Both the position numbers and the translations under genes were made by a program. From an uncultured Fidelibacterota bacterium (GTDB lineage Bacteria > Fidelibacterota > Marinisomatia > Marinisomatales > Marinisomataceae): DNA of 64,000 nucleotides. Below are positions 42,887 through 52,139 of the stretch, in pieces (position 1 is the stretch's first letter; each line of letters begins with the position of its first letter). The stretch lies in assembly GCA_902538565.1 (NCBI GenBank), contig CACBFQ010000001.1:124001-188000 (forward strand), written 5' to 3'. The notes under the pieces were generated by a model. The model made no database searches. It worked only from the letters and a program-made list of their open reading frames with translations, and was not told the origin of the DNA.

Positions 42887-44275
42887 TTATTTTTTCAAAT
42901 AACTTATTAGAACTAAAGAAGTTGATGAAATTGCGAGTGCCGGTATAACAGCCTCATCTAAACTCCACTGATTTCCAAAATATACTGTAGCAACTATACC
43001 TGAGAGTATTGAGCAAATAGCACCATACTTTGTTGCTTTATCCCAAAAGAATGCAGCTAATAGAGTTGGAGTAATTGCAGTTCCATAAATTGTAAATGCA
43101 TATAGTGCTTTTTCAAAGATAGTTGTATCAGCGGCAAACATTCTTGAAACCCAATAAGAAAAGAATCCTAAAGCTAATACTAAAATTCTGCTGAGAGTAA
43201 CAATCATTTTATCTGAATATTTTTTATTTGAATACTTTAAGTAAATATCATTGATTAAAATAGTTGTAGGGACCAATAAAAAGGAGTCTGCTGTCGAAAT
43301 TATTATACCAATAATTGTAGCAAGCATAATTGCACCTACGATAGGTGGAAGGAAATTGTATGCAGCATAGATTAATACATGTGATTCTTTTGCAATATCC
43401 GTAATCATACTTGAACTAATCCAAGCATTTGCAATAATTAAAGATTCTAAAATAACTACAGCAAAAAATAAAAGGAAAGTTGCCTTCTGTGCTGATTTAA
43501 CGGATTCGCTTGCGAAAAATCTTTGATACATATTCGCATCTCCGAGAATCAATAAAAATGAAGGTAATGTAAAATTAATTACATCCCTATAAGATAAAAC
43601 ACCAAATAAAGACATATTGTTTGGCATACCCTTATTCTCAAAACTCATTGCCATCCCTTCAAATCCACCGGCTTGAAAAAATAGAATTGGTAATGCTATA
43701 ATGAAACAAGTAATCATCAAAATACCATTAGCTACATCTGTATAAGCAACACTCAATAGTCCAGCTAATACTGTATACGCAACAATAAATAATGCTGCAA
43801 TAATAGTTGCCTGATCTAAAGATAGGTTTGAACCTAAGTTGTCATGAAAAATAGTATAAATAACTGCTCCACCAGCATTAAACTGGTAACTTACAATCAC
43901 TAAATAAGCTGTTAAGAGAGCAACTACAGATAAAATCATTGCAACATCACCAAAACGTGATCCAATAATTTCCGGTACTGTTAATTTTTCAGATGCTCTT
44001 GCTTTTCCTGCAATTTTTGTAAGTGCTAAAACACCAAGCATTCCTCCAATAGGTAGTAAAAAGCCAGCTACACCAATTTCAAATGTTTTTCCTGCATTAC
44101 CAAGGACTGAACCAGTTCCCATCCAAGTTGCTGCCATGGTTCCAACTAATATCCATGGTGATAATGATCTACCTGCAACTGAAAAATCTTCCTGATTCTT
44201 TATGGAATCTGATTTACTAAAACCGATCCAAAGTAATGCAATAAGATAAATTGATATAATTAGATAATAAATCAT
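42887..44275 (-). CDS. Sodium:solute symporter (SSS family)
   Basis: The 462-residue protein has about 12-13 transmembrane helices and SSS features: FSVAGRSLSPWILVGTMAATWMGTGSV, GGLLSVAYTD-like LAGLLSVAYTDVANGILM, QRFFASESVKSAQKA and GIIISTADSFLLVPTTIL near the sodium site. It should import an organic solute with Na+. The substrate is not readable; the closest pattern by eye is the pantothenate/proline/sugar branch. It diverges from the dicarboxylate symporter over 39 bp, so the two transporters may share control. Confidence 0.85.
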   Translation of the reverse strand: MIYYLIISIYLIALLWIGFSKSDSIKNQEDFSVAGRSLSPWILVGTMAATWMGTGSVLGNAGKTFEIGVAGFLLPIGGMLGVLALTKIAGKARASEKLTVPEIIGSRFGDVAMILSVVALLTAYLVIVSYQFNAGGAVIYTIFHDNLGSNLSLDQATIIAALFIVAYTVLAGLLSVAYTDVANGILMITCFIIALPILFFQAGGFEGMAMSFENKGMPNNMSLFGVLSYRDVINFTLPSFLLILGDANMYQRFFASESVKSAQKATFLLFFAVVILESLIIANAWISSSMITDIAKESHVLIYAAYNFLPPIVGAIMLATIIGIIISTADSFLLVPTTILINDIYLKYSNKKYSDKMIVTLSRILVLALGFFSYWVSRMFAADTTIFEKALYAFTIYGTAITPTLLAAFFWDKATKYGAICSILSGIVATVYFGNQWSLDEAVIPALAISSTSLVLISYLKK

Positions 44276-44314
44276 TGTAATAGTTTACACATAATACATA
44301 TATTATTTTTACAA
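44276..44314. other. 39-bp divergent gap with inverted repeat ATAATA-CATA-TATTAT
   Basis: The gap between two divergent transporter starts contains a 6-bp inverted repeat (44291-44306). In such AT-rich DNA this can occur by chance. TATTAT/TAATAT stretches could act as -10 elements on either strand, but no -35 was identified. Confidence 0.25.
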
Positions 44315-45577
44315 ATGCAATTACATTGGAAAATAATTATTGGATTAGTTTTAGGAGCTATTTACGGTATTTTAAGTGCAGTAAATGGCTGGAATGGTTT
44401 TACATCAGACTTCATTTCCCCTTTTGGAACAATATTTCTTAATCTTTTAAAATTAATTGCAGTTCCATTGGTTGTTTCTTCATTAATTACTGGAGTTGCA
44501 TCATTGTCTGATACAAGAAAATTATCAAGAATTGGTTGGAAGACTATTGCGCTCTACATTTCAACAACTGCAGTAGCAGTTAGTATTGGGCTCATATTAG
44601 TTAATTTGCTTGAGCCTGGAAATGCCATTCCAGAAAGCTATCAAGAAAGTTTATCAAGTGAATACTTTAATACTGCAGCAGATAAACAAGAAGCTGCAGC
44701 ATCAATTCAACAAAATAGAGGACCTCTTCAACCGCTAGTAGATATGGTTCCTGGTAATATTTTTTCTGCTGCATCCAATAATAGAAATATGCTTCAAGTA
44801 GTTTTCATTTCATTGATATTTGGAATTGCTCTAATTGGAATTGACAGAAAATACTCAAGACCAGTTTTAGAGTTTTTAGAAGGCATAAATCAAATGATTA
44901 TTAAACTAGTTGAAATGATAATGTATTTTGCTCCTTTTGGAGTATTTGCTTTGATCGCTAAAACAATTAGTTCTGTTTCTGGTGATATTTCTCAAATAAG
45001 TGAAATTCTTTCTGCTTTAGTTTTTTATATGGGTGTTGTGATTCTTGGTCTTTTTGTTCATATGGGAATAACCTACATGACACTACTAAAGATTTTTACA
45101 ACCATGGATATAAAACATTTTCTTAAATCTATGGCACCTGTACAGCTTTTAGGATTTTCAACAAGTTCAAGTGGAGCAACCTTACCAGTAACTATGAAGC
45201 GTTGTGAAAAGGATCTTGGAATTTCGGAGGAAATTTCATCATTTGTGTTGCCTCTAGGAGCAACAATTAATATGGACGGAACTGCATTGTATCAAGGAGT
45301 AGCAGCAGTCTTCATTGCGCAGGCAGTCGGCATGGATTTAACATTAGCTAACCAATTCACGATTGTGGCTACCGCTGTTTTAGCTTCCATAGGAACTGCA
45401 GCTGTTCCAGGAGCAGGAATCATCATGCTGATTATTATTTTAGAAGCTATTAATGTACCAAGTGAAGGTATTGCGCTTATTCTGGGTGTGGATAGAATTC
45501 TTGATATGATTAGAACTGCTACAAATGTCACTGGAGATGCAACAGTTGCTAGTGTGATGGATTCTTTAGAGCGCTAA
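44315..45577 (+). CDS. Sodium:dicarboxylate/amino-acid symporter (DAACS, GltP/DctA type)
   Basis: The 420-residue protein has the DAACS signatures: serine-rich hairpin STSSSGATLPVT, the sodium-site loop LPLGATINMDGTALYQGVAAVFIAQ, and the substrate-binding DRILDMIRTATNVTGDATVA near the C-terminus. About eight TM helices plus two re-entrant hairpins are expected, working as a trimer. It imports glutamate/aspartate or C4-dicarboxylates with Na+ or H+; the DxxxxxxRTxxNVxGDA pattern fits acidic amino acids (the Asp/Thr/Asn set) but is not decisive. The 3' end overlaps hflX, on the opposite strand, by 29 bp. Confidence 0.92.
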   Translation: MQLHWKIIIGLVLGAIYGILSAVNGWNGFTSDFISPFGTIFLNLLKLIAVPLVVSSLITGVASLSDTRKLSRIGWKTIALYISTTAVAVSIGLILVNLLEPGNAIPESYQESLSSEYFNTAADKQEAAASIQQNRGPLQPLVDMVPGNIFSAASNNRNMLQVVFISLIFGIALIGIDRKYSRPVLEFLEGINQMIIKLVEMIMYFAPFGVFALIAKTISSVSGDISQISEILSALVFYMGVVILGLFVHMGITYMTLLKIFTTMDIKHFLKSMAPVQLLGFSTSSSGATLPVTMKRCEKDLGISEEISSFVLPLGATINMDGTALYQGVAAVFIAQAVGMDLTLANQFTIVATAVLASIGTAAVPGAGIIMLIIILEAINVPSEGIALILGVDRILDMIRTATNVTGDATVASVMDSLER

Positions 45578-46661
45578 CCCATTCTTCATATTTTTCTGCA
45601 ACTGTATCTTTTATATCTGAAATCTGTAACGACCTTTTGGCAGAAACCATTAAACTATCAGGAAATGATTGCTTTAAATAAGAAATTTTTTCAGGATCTA
45701 CCAAATCAATCTTATTGAAAACATATTTATAATCAATTTCATTAGCATTTATCTCCTTTAAAACACTTTTGATTGTTTCTATTTCGTTGAACAAATCTTG
45801 TGAATTTGCATCAAGAACGATTAATAATAAATTTGAATCAACCACCTCTTGAAGCGTAGATTTGAAACTAGCGATTAAATTATCAGGAAGATTTCTAATG
45901 AAACCAACTGTATCACTTAAAAGAACATAATTATTATCAACAATAAATAATCTTCTAACAGTAGTGTCCAAAGTTGCAAATAACTGATTTCTGATTAATA
46001 CATCACTTTTAGTGACTGATTTCATTAAAGATGATTTTCCTACATTTGTGTATCCAACAAATGATGTTCTAAAAAATGACTTTCTCTTTTTACTTTGTAC
46101 CTGTCTTTCGGAATCTATACTCTTAAGTTTTTTCTTTAGCAAAGAAATCTTTTTTCGAATGATTCTTCTATCAACCTCAATCTGTGTTTCACCAGCACCT
46201 GCCCTTGTTCCAAATCCTCCCATCTGCCTTTCTAGGTGTGTCCATAATCTGGTCAACCTGGGTAATTGGTATTGCAATCTAGCTAGTTCGACTTGTGTCT
46301 TAGATTCTTTTGATTTTGCATTTCTAAAAAATATTTCAAGTATTACGCCAGGCCTATCTAAAAGCTTAATGTCTTTATTTAATTTTTGAAAATTTTTAGT
46401 TTGAACAGGACTTAAGTCTTCATCAAAAATTATATAATCTACCCCAAGCATTTTAGCCTGCTCAATTACTTGTTTTGCTTTTCCACTTCCAATGAAATAC
46501 GCAGGATTTATAGTGTTAATTTTTTGTTCAACTACTCCTTTTACTTTTACACCAAGAGTAGATATGAGTAATGAAATTTCCTCAACACTGTTATGATAAT
46601 TCTTACTGCTTTTCCATATTCTTGGAGCAACAACTATCGCTTTTTCAATCTTACGATTCAT
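45549..46661 (-). CDS. hflX: HflX, ribosome-associated GTPase
   Basis: The 370-residue protein has the N-terminal HflX nucleotide-binding domain (SGKAKQVIEQAKMLGVDYIIFDEDLSPVQ), the GGFGTRAGAGETQIEVDRR linker, a helical coiled coil, and a G domain with GYTNVGKSS (G1), DTVGFIRNLP (G3) and NKIDLV (G4). HflX splits stalled ribosomes in many bacteria. It is the last gene of the long minus-strand run and starts 11 bp inside the 3' end of the unknown lipoprotein gene. The C-terminal domain is short. Confidence 0.94.
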   Translation of the reverse strand: MNRKIEKAIVVAPRIWKSSKNYHNSVEEISLLISTLGVKVKGVVEQKINTINPAYFIGSGKAKQVIEQAKMLGVDYIIFDEDLSPVQTKNFQKLNKDIKLLDRPGVILEIFFRNAKSKESKTQVELARLQYQLPRLTRLWTHLERQMGGFGTRAGAGETQIEVDRRIIRKKISLLKKKLKSIDSERQVQSKKRKSFFRTSFVGYTNVGKSSLMKSVTKSDVLIRNQLFATLDTTVRRLFIVDNNYVLLSDTVGFIRNLPDNLIASFKSTLQEVVDSNLLLIVLDANSQDLFNEIETIKSVLKEINANEIDYKYVFNKIDLVDPEKISYLKQSFPDSLMVSAKRSLQISDIKDTVAEKYEEWVSALKNPSH

Positions 46662-47595
46662 TTACTACAATTTGATTGAAAACAAGTTCTATGAAAATAT
46701 CGTAAATAAATTCATTAAAAATATTATTTGTCCATTCTCCATCTATTTTGGTAGCTAAGAATACTACATTTGAACCTAAAATATTTTTTTTGATTACAAG
46801 CGGATCATTGGTTGAAATATTAAAAAAAGCTTCATCGGAGTTATAATCTTTTAGTTCATAAAATCTATATACTTGAAATGCTTTGCTATTATTTGATAAA
46901 TATTTAACTGGATATTCTTCTTCAAATTTAAAGAACTGATTTTTTGATGTACCTCTTAATGCTTTAACTTTTGGATAATCGAGAGTTTTAGATAAATATT
47001 CACTATCGACATTGTCTATAAAATATAAAATGGGTTTTTTCCCTAACATAAATTTTTGAATCTCTCTAATTAAGTTATCAGAAAAATCTTTTATACCTTC
47101 AACTATTAAAATATCATATCCAGAAAAATCATACTTTTTAAAACTTTCAGTTTTAACTATATCATATTGAAATAACCGGTTATTATCCAACAAACTAGCA
47201 AAACTACTTTCATTGTCATTAAGTATAATTACTCTTTGCTGATTTCTAGGCTCAACTTTTATAGGGAAGCTATTAATAGATAAGCCGTCTTGCTTTAAAT
47301 CAATTAATACTGAATCAGCATCAATACTTACAGGAATATTTCTTACATGAGTATTCAATGAGTCCGAACCAAAATCAAATTTTCCATTTATTATATCATT
47401 AGTTGACCAATGAATCTCAATATTTCTTAAATCAGGATTATGATAGCTCAGCTTTACTTGTAAAGAATCAGAATCAACTAATTTGTAGTCATTTACCATA
47501 ATATTAAAATCAATATCCTTAGATATTGCTATTTCTGAAGAATCATTATTGCATGACATTAAAAAAAAAGAAACTAAAAAAAAACTTCGAATCAT
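46651..47595 (-). CDS. Lipoprotein of unknown function with GATase-like/Rossmann-like central region
   Basis: I do not recognise this 314-residue protein. It starts with a lipoprotein signal, FFLVSFFLMSCNND, with the lipobox cysteine at about residue 15. Residues 25-115 look beta-rich (LQVKLSYHNPDLRNIEIHW), like an Ig-type domain. Then QQRVIILNDNESSFASLL and FSGYDILIVEGIKDFSDNLIREIQKFM resemble the alpha/beta strand-helix pattern of class I glutamine amidotransferase-like domains found next to VWA domains in BatA-type proteins. No catalytic Cys is apparent. It overlaps the PASTA gene by 4 bp and hflX by 11 bp, so it is cotranscribed with both. Confidence 0.7.
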   Translation of the reverse strand: MIRSFFLVSFFLMSCNNDSSEIAISKDIDFNIMVNDYKLVDSDSLQVKLSYHNPDLRNIEIHWSTNDIINGKFDFGSDSLNTHVRNIPVSIDADSVLIDLKQDGLSINSFPIKVEPRNQQRVIILNDNESSFASLLDNNRLFQYDIVKTESFKKYDFSGYDILIVEGIKDFSDNLIREIQKFMLGKKPILYFIDNVDSEYLSKTLDYPKVKALRGTSKNQFFKFEEEYPVKYLSNNSKAFQVYRFYELKDYNSDEAFFNISTNDPLVIKKNILGSNVVFLATKIDGEWTNNIFNEFIYDIFIELVFNQIVVNES

Positions 47596-48311
47596 TTTGC
47601 TATTACTAAGTTAATTTTTGAACCTTGAAAAACCTTAGTTCCTTCCTTTGGACTTTGATTTAATACTGTATTTGGTAAAAACTTTTTGTTTTCAACATAT
47701 TGAATTTTTCCTTCGAAGAAACCTCTTTCCTCAATGATTTTAAGTGCTTCACTAAGAAAAATTCCTTGAAAATCAGGAACATCTACTAAATCATTAGGTG
47801 CTAATCCATTACTGACTTCAATTCGAACACCAAATCCTTTTCTTATGCTATCGTTTTCTGTTGGACTTTGCCAAGAAACTATACCTTTAGGATATTTTGA
47901 ACTGAACGAATAATAAATTGAGTCCAACTCAATACCGTTTTGATCCAATTCGATTTCTGCAGCTCTTAATGTTTTACCTAAAAGAGATGGAACAATAATT
48001 TTTTGATTAAATTGAGTAATTTTAACTTTGATTGATCTTCCAAGCTTTACTTCTTTACCAGATGTTGGAAATTGTTCAATTACTATATTTGGATTTAAGT
48101 CATTTGTAAAAATTGTATCAGCTATTACAACCTCGATACCTTCGGATTTTGACAACTGATTTGCTTCATCCAATGTTAAGCCCTCTAAATCTGGAATTAC
48201 TACTATATTTCGTGCATTAATATATAATGGCATTAGAATAAAATTAAATATCATTAATACTATTACTCCAGTAATAAAAAAAATTGATAAATTTTTAAAT
48301 AGATTTTTCAT
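47592..48311 (-). CDS. Membrane-anchored protein with three PASTA domains and no kinase domain
   Basis: The 239-residue protein has a short cytoplasmic start, one TM helix (FFITGVIVLMIFNFILMPLYI, about 12-32) and three tandem PASTA repeats starting VVIPDLEGLTLDEAN, IIVPSLLGKTLRAAE and VDVPDFQGIFLSEAL, each ending with SPxEGxxVxxGxxIxxxI-type strands. PASTA domains bind muropeptides or lipid II. There is no Ser/Thr kinase domain at the N-terminus and no room for one: the ATG overlaps the fmt stop by 4 bp. It follows def-fmt, near where the PASTA kinase gene lies in many Gram-positive genomes. A wall-sensing or scaffold role is inferred. Confidence 0.88.
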   Translation of the reverse strand: MKNLFKNLSIFFITGVIVLMIFNFILMPLYINARNIVVIPDLEGLTLDEANQLSKSEGIEVVIADTIFTNDLNPNIVIEQFPTSGKEVKLGRSIKVKITQFNQKIIVPSLLGKTLRAAEIELDQNGIELDSIYYSFSSKYPKGIVSWQSPTENDSIRKGFGVRIEVSNGLAPNDLVDVPDFQGIFLSEALKIIEERGFFEGKIQYVENKKFLPNTVLNQSPKEGTKVFQGSKINLVIAK

Positions 48312-49246
48312 ATAAGAATATTTGAACCTAAATCTTGATAACCTACAATGAAATCTTTTGAATCCATTGCTTTTTTACCCTCTAATTGTACACTATGAAG
48401 CCTTAATGCATTTTGACCACACTGAACGTCGAAAAAATTTTTATCTACACGACATATAGAACCAATTTTGTGATTATTATCATTATTAATTGACTCAGCT
48501 TTGAAGATTTTTAATCTTTTGCCATTAATAGTAGTAAAAGCACCAGGCGTTGGCGAGAAAGCCCTCACTTTAGCCAGTATTATATCTGACTTATCATTCC
48601 AATTAATTTTTAAATCATCCTTTGAAATTTTAGGTGCTAAAGTAGCTATACTATTATCTTGTTCGATTAATTCTGAAGAATAGTGCAAACATTTATTAAT
48701 TGAAGATTCAATAAGATCTGCTCCAGCTTCACTTAGTTTTTTAGATAAAGAACCATAATTATCATTTTTTGTTATTTCAATTTTTAATTGATCAATTATT
48801 TTTCCAGTATCAACTTTCGGTTCTATCAAAAAAGTGGAGACTCCTGTTGAATCTTCTTGATTTAATAATGCATGTTGAATTGGTGCGGCTCCTCTATATT
48901 TTGGTAGTAATGAAGAATGAATATTAATGGATCCATATTTAGGTATACCCAGTAAAGACTCTGGAAGAATTCTATACGCAACTACTACAAAAAAATCAGG
49001 ATTTAAATCTTTAAGTTGATCAATTAAACTTGCATCATTCAAATCTACACCTTCTATAATTTTTAAATTCTCTTCCTTGGCTAAAGTCATCACAGGTGTA
49101 TCAAGAATTTTTTGTCCTCGACCCATTTTTTTTGATTTATTTGTAACAACTGCTTTAAGATTAAAACTGTTATTACAAGCTAGAAGAGTTGGGTTTGAAA
49201 AATCAGTATTACCAAAAAAAATTATATTTATATCTTTATTTGACAT
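48308..49246 (-). CDS. fmt: Methionyl-tRNA formyltransferase
   Basis: The 312-residue protein has IIFFGNTDFSNPTLLAC at the N-terminus, the catalytic SINIHSSLLPKYRGAAPIQHALLNQ (Asn/His) and IDQLKIEI region with the conserved aspartate upstream (PKVDTGKI), and a C-terminal OB-fold domain with VRAFSPTPGAFT. It formylates Met-tRNA for initiation. Its start overlaps def by 11 bp, the universal def-fmt pairing. Confidence 0.96.
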   Translation of the reverse strand: MSNKDINIIFFGNTDFSNPTLLACNNSFNLKAVVTNKSKKMGRGQKILDTPVMTLAKEENLKIIEGVDLNDASLIDQLKDLNPDFFVVVAYRILPESLLGIPKYGSINIHSSLLPKYRGAAPIQHALLNQEDSTGVSTFLIEPKVDTGKIIDQLKIEITKNDNYGSLSKKLSEAGADLIESSINKCLHYSSELIEQDNSIATLAPKISKDDLKINWNDKSDIILAKVRAFSPTPGAFTTINGKRLKIFKAESINNDNNHKIGSICRVDKNFFDVQCGQNALRLHSVQLEGKKAMDSKDFIVGYQDLGSNILI

Positions 49247-49745
49247 TGCTTGATTTAATTAATTTAAGCGCCTTATCGTATTTTAAAAGATCTGCAGGAG
49301 TAGCATAATCAGTTATTAATTTTCCATCGAGATGATCATTTTCATGTTGAATAACTGTGGCTAAAAAGCCGCTAAAAACCTTTGTATGTTTTTCAAGGTT
49401 GTGATCTAAATACTCATATGTTATTGAATCATAGCGCTCTACATTGATTCTAATTTCAGGCAATGAAAGACATCCTTCAGAATCAACACAAGATCCTTCA
49501 CTACTAATTATTTTTCCATTGATAAATACTAAAGGAGATTCACATTCATCTGTATGAGATATATCTACTACAAATATGCGCTTATTTATTCCAATTTGGT
49601 TTGCTGCTAGTCCAATACCATCAAACTCATACATTGTATCGAATAAATCATCAATTAAACTTCTTATGTTTGAAAAGTCTGTTATATTTTTTGATATTGC
49701 TCTAAGAGCAGAATGACCATATGTAACTACTTTTTGAACTGCCAT
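49236..49745 (-). CDS. def: Peptide deformylase
   Basis: The 169-residue metalloenzyme carries the three PDF motifs: GIGLAANQIG, EGCLSLPEI with the metal-binding cysteine, and IQHENDHLDGKL, the HExxH motif. It removes the N-formyl group from nascent proteins. It lies 3 bp after yajC and is coupled to fmt. Confidence 0.97.
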   Translation of the reverse strand: MAVQKVVTYGHSALRAISKNITDFSNIRSLIDDLFDTMYEFDGIGLAANQIGINKRIFVVDISHTDECESPLVFINGKIISSEGSCVDSEGCLSLPEIRINVERYDSITYEYLDHNLEKHTKVFSGFLATVIQHENDHLDGKLITDYATPADLLKYDKALKLIKSSNVK

Positions 49746-49748
49746 AAA

Positions 49749-50057
49749 TTATTTTGAGGAATTTTTAACTTTTGCAATTGCAACTCTGTCAACAGTCATT
49801 TCATTTTCATTAGATATTTTTATAATTACAGTTTCACTTTTTACCACAGTAACTTTTCCATGAATTCCTCCAATAGTCACTACTCTATCTCCTTTTGCTA
49901 AATTTTCTTGCATTAATTTTACTGATTCTTGTTTTTTAGAATTAGGTCTTAGAATAAAATAGTATAACACTAAAAAAATTAGGAAAATTGGTAATTGGGA
50001 AAGAAAAATATCTAGAAAAGATGCTTCGCTTTGTTGCATTATTATTTTTTGATTCAT
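49749..50057 (-). CDS. yajC: YajC, Sec translocon accessory subunit
   Basis: The 102-residue protein has a single N-terminal TM helix (FLSQLPIFLIFLVLYYFILRP, about residues 15-37) followed by KKQESVKLMQENLAKGDRVVTIGGIHGKVTVV, the YajC signature, and a short beta-rich tail. It associates with SecDF-YidC. It is usually beside tgt-secDF, but here it sits between yfhO and def, with no secD or secF in the window. Confidence 0.92.
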   Translation of the reverse strand: MNQKIIMQQSEASFLDIFLSQLPIFLIFLVLYYFILRPNSKKQESVKLMQENLAKGDRVVTIGGIHGKVTVVKSETVIIKISNENEMTVDRVAIAKVKNSSK

Positions 50058-50071
50058 GGACTAAAATTAGT

Positions 50072-52138
50072 TTACCTGAAGTTCTTTAACAAGGCCATAA
50101 CTTTAGGCTTAAAAAGATAAAAACACATGAAAAGCACAATAAGATTTGAAACTGTATGTAAAATGTTAAATAAATCATTATCATATTCAAAAATTATCTT
50201 ATTTGTTCCAGCTTTCACTTCTACTGCTCTTAAAACACTGTTTGCTCTAAAAACCTCTACTTCAGAGTCATCAATATAGGCTTTCCATCTAGCAGGATAA
50301 TAAATTTCACTTAGTACTAATAGCCCTTTTTCATTTGCTTCATAATCAATAATGATTGTTTCCACGTCCCAATCAATATTAAGAATTTTACCAATTTTAT
50401 ATCTTGAATCATCTAGTTTATCTACTATCGCAGTTTTTGATGGATTAAATGCAGATGCATTCAAATAATTGTATAAATTTTGATCTTCTTTAATCACATC
50501 TTTTACAAACCAAGCTCTTGGATTACTTTGATCTAAATTATAAATATAAACTTTCTTTCTTCCATTAACTGATTGAAAAACGGACTCTTTTTTTAGTATT
50601 AGTTTGGGATGAGAAATTTCAACAGGACTAATAAAATATTTTACATTTAAAAATTGTAATACTGGTATTGAAAGTAAGTTATTTGTGTTCTTTAGCAATT
50701 CAGAATAATGACCAAATTTTGCTGGATGATATCCTCCAACTGATTCAATACCATGATATTTAAATTTTGGGTCAGTAAACAAAGAACCTGCAGGGTAAAT
50801 TCTATTTAAACCGAGGTTTTCTTTTAGAAAGATTATTGTTTCGTCCTCATTAAATACTGACTCAAAGCTTTCAATAGTTGTAATTTGGTTTTGTTGGCCT
50901 GAATCTTGTCTTGGATTGATAATTCTACTATCAATCCTATATATATCAATTAAGGAAAGTATCAAAAATATATAAAAAATGGTCTGTGTCTGAATTTGAG
51001 GAAATTTATTCTTAATTATTTCAAGAGTATCTTTTAAGCCATAAGCGCATAAGATATACATGCAAAAATTTGATACAATGAGTATCATGCTTGGAACTCT
51101 AAAACTGCTAAAAAAAGGTAAATAATTATAGAAGAATCGGTAAAAGATTTCGAAATACTTTCCAAAAGAGAGTAGAATTGAAATTACTAATATCGTCCAA
51201 AAAAATAATCTCATACTGTTTAACTTTCTAAATGACAAAAAAGCAAATAATAGTACGGGCAATCCAACATAATTTGGGAAATCAGTAAAAGGCATAAAAC
51301 CCGTATAAGTTGAACCTCCGAATCCAAAGAAATTAGGCATGAGGTATGTCAATAATTCCTTAGGGTGCATAGACCAATTTGTTGCATAAGCAAAACTACC
51401 CATATTGCTAGATCTAATTGACATTTCACGGTAATCCAAGGATGGTAAGTAAATATGTGAAGCAATTAAGAATGCAATAATAATTCCTGAAAAAAATAAA
51501 GTAGCATATTTTTTATTTCTATTTTGGTAAAAAGTATAAATGAAGAAAGATCCCAGCAACATACAACTATAATAAGCTATTTGGACATGCGCTCTTTGTA
51601 ATTGCAAGCCTAGAAACAAAGCAAATAAAAGCATATTGAAAATTGATTGTTCATCTTTCAATCTTAAAAGCAAAAATAATGTAATTGGAAAAAAAGCAGC
51701 TGTCATCATCTGACTTCCATGCCCATAAACAATCATAGTGATTAAAAAAGGATTTAACATCCAAAGCAATCCTGAAATAAATGCAATTTTCTTATTTTGA
51801 ATAAGCTTTTGAACCAAATAAAACATACTTACTGCAGAAAAAACTAGATGAATAAATTGAATATTTAAGTCTGAAACACCTAGCAAATCTAAAAAGTAGC
51901 TTGGCAGATATAGTAGATTGACATAAGTAAATGCTTCTAAGGTTGGCATTCCAGAAAAAATCCATGGTTGCCATTGCGGCCACTCTGATGAAGCTAATCT
52001 TATCTGATCAAGAATATGATGTATGGCATAAGGATTAAAGGAGTCACCGGAGGCAAATGTATTTTCAAAGATTATAACATCATTAAAAAAAAATAAAACG
52101 AAAATAGAATAAATGAGAATTATAATAGAAAGATACAT
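50072..52138 (-). CDS. YfhO-family membrane protein, putative GT-C glycosyltransferase
   Basis: The 688-residue protein has about 12-13 TM helices. The first periplasmic loop has the YfhO pattern FASGDSFNPYAIHHI and WPQWQPWIFSGMPTLEAF, and the C-terminal soluble part contains LSEIYYPARWKAYIDDSEVEVFRAN, the conserved end of the family. YfhO proteins resemble GT-C enzymes that take polyprenyl-phosphate sugars and glycosylate lipoteichoic acids or proteins outside the membrane (known for Firmicutes). The ORF follows the flippase after 1 bp, at the end of the glycan run. The acceptor here is unknown. Confidence 0.85.
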   Translation of the reverse strand: MYLSIIILIYSIFVLFFFNDVIIFENTFASGDSFNPYAIHHILDQIRLASSEWPQWQPWIFSGMPTLEAFTYVNLLYLPSYFLDLLGVSDLNIQFIHLVFSAVSMFYLVQKLIQNKKIAFISGLLWMLNPFLITMIVYGHGSQMMTAAFFPITLFLLLRLKDEQSIFNMLLFALFLGLQLQRAHVQIAYYSCMLLGSFFIYTFYQNRNKKYATLFFSGIIIAFLIASHIYLPSLDYREMSIRSSNMGSFAYATNWSMHPKELLTYLMPNFFGFGGSTYTGFMPFTDFPNYVGLPVLLFAFLSFRKLNSMRLFFWTILVISILLSFGKYFEIFYRFFYNYLPFFSSFRVPSMILIVSNFCMYILCAYGLKDTLEIIKNKFPQIQTQTIFYIFLILSLIDIYRIDSRIINPRQDSGQQNQITTIESFESVFNEDETIIFLKENLGLNRIYPAGSLFTDPKFKYHGIESVGGYHPAKFGHYSELLKNTNNLLSIPVLQFLNVKYFISPVEISHPKLILKKESVFQSVNGRKKVYIYNLDQSNPRAWFVKDVIKEDQNLYNYLNASAFNPSKTAIVDKLDDSRYKIGKILNIDWDVETIIIDYEANEKGLLVLSEIYYPARWKAYIDDSEVEVFRANSVLRAVEVKAGTNKIIFEYDNDLFNILHTVSNLIVLFMCFYLFKPKVMALLKNFR

Positions 52139-52139
52139 T

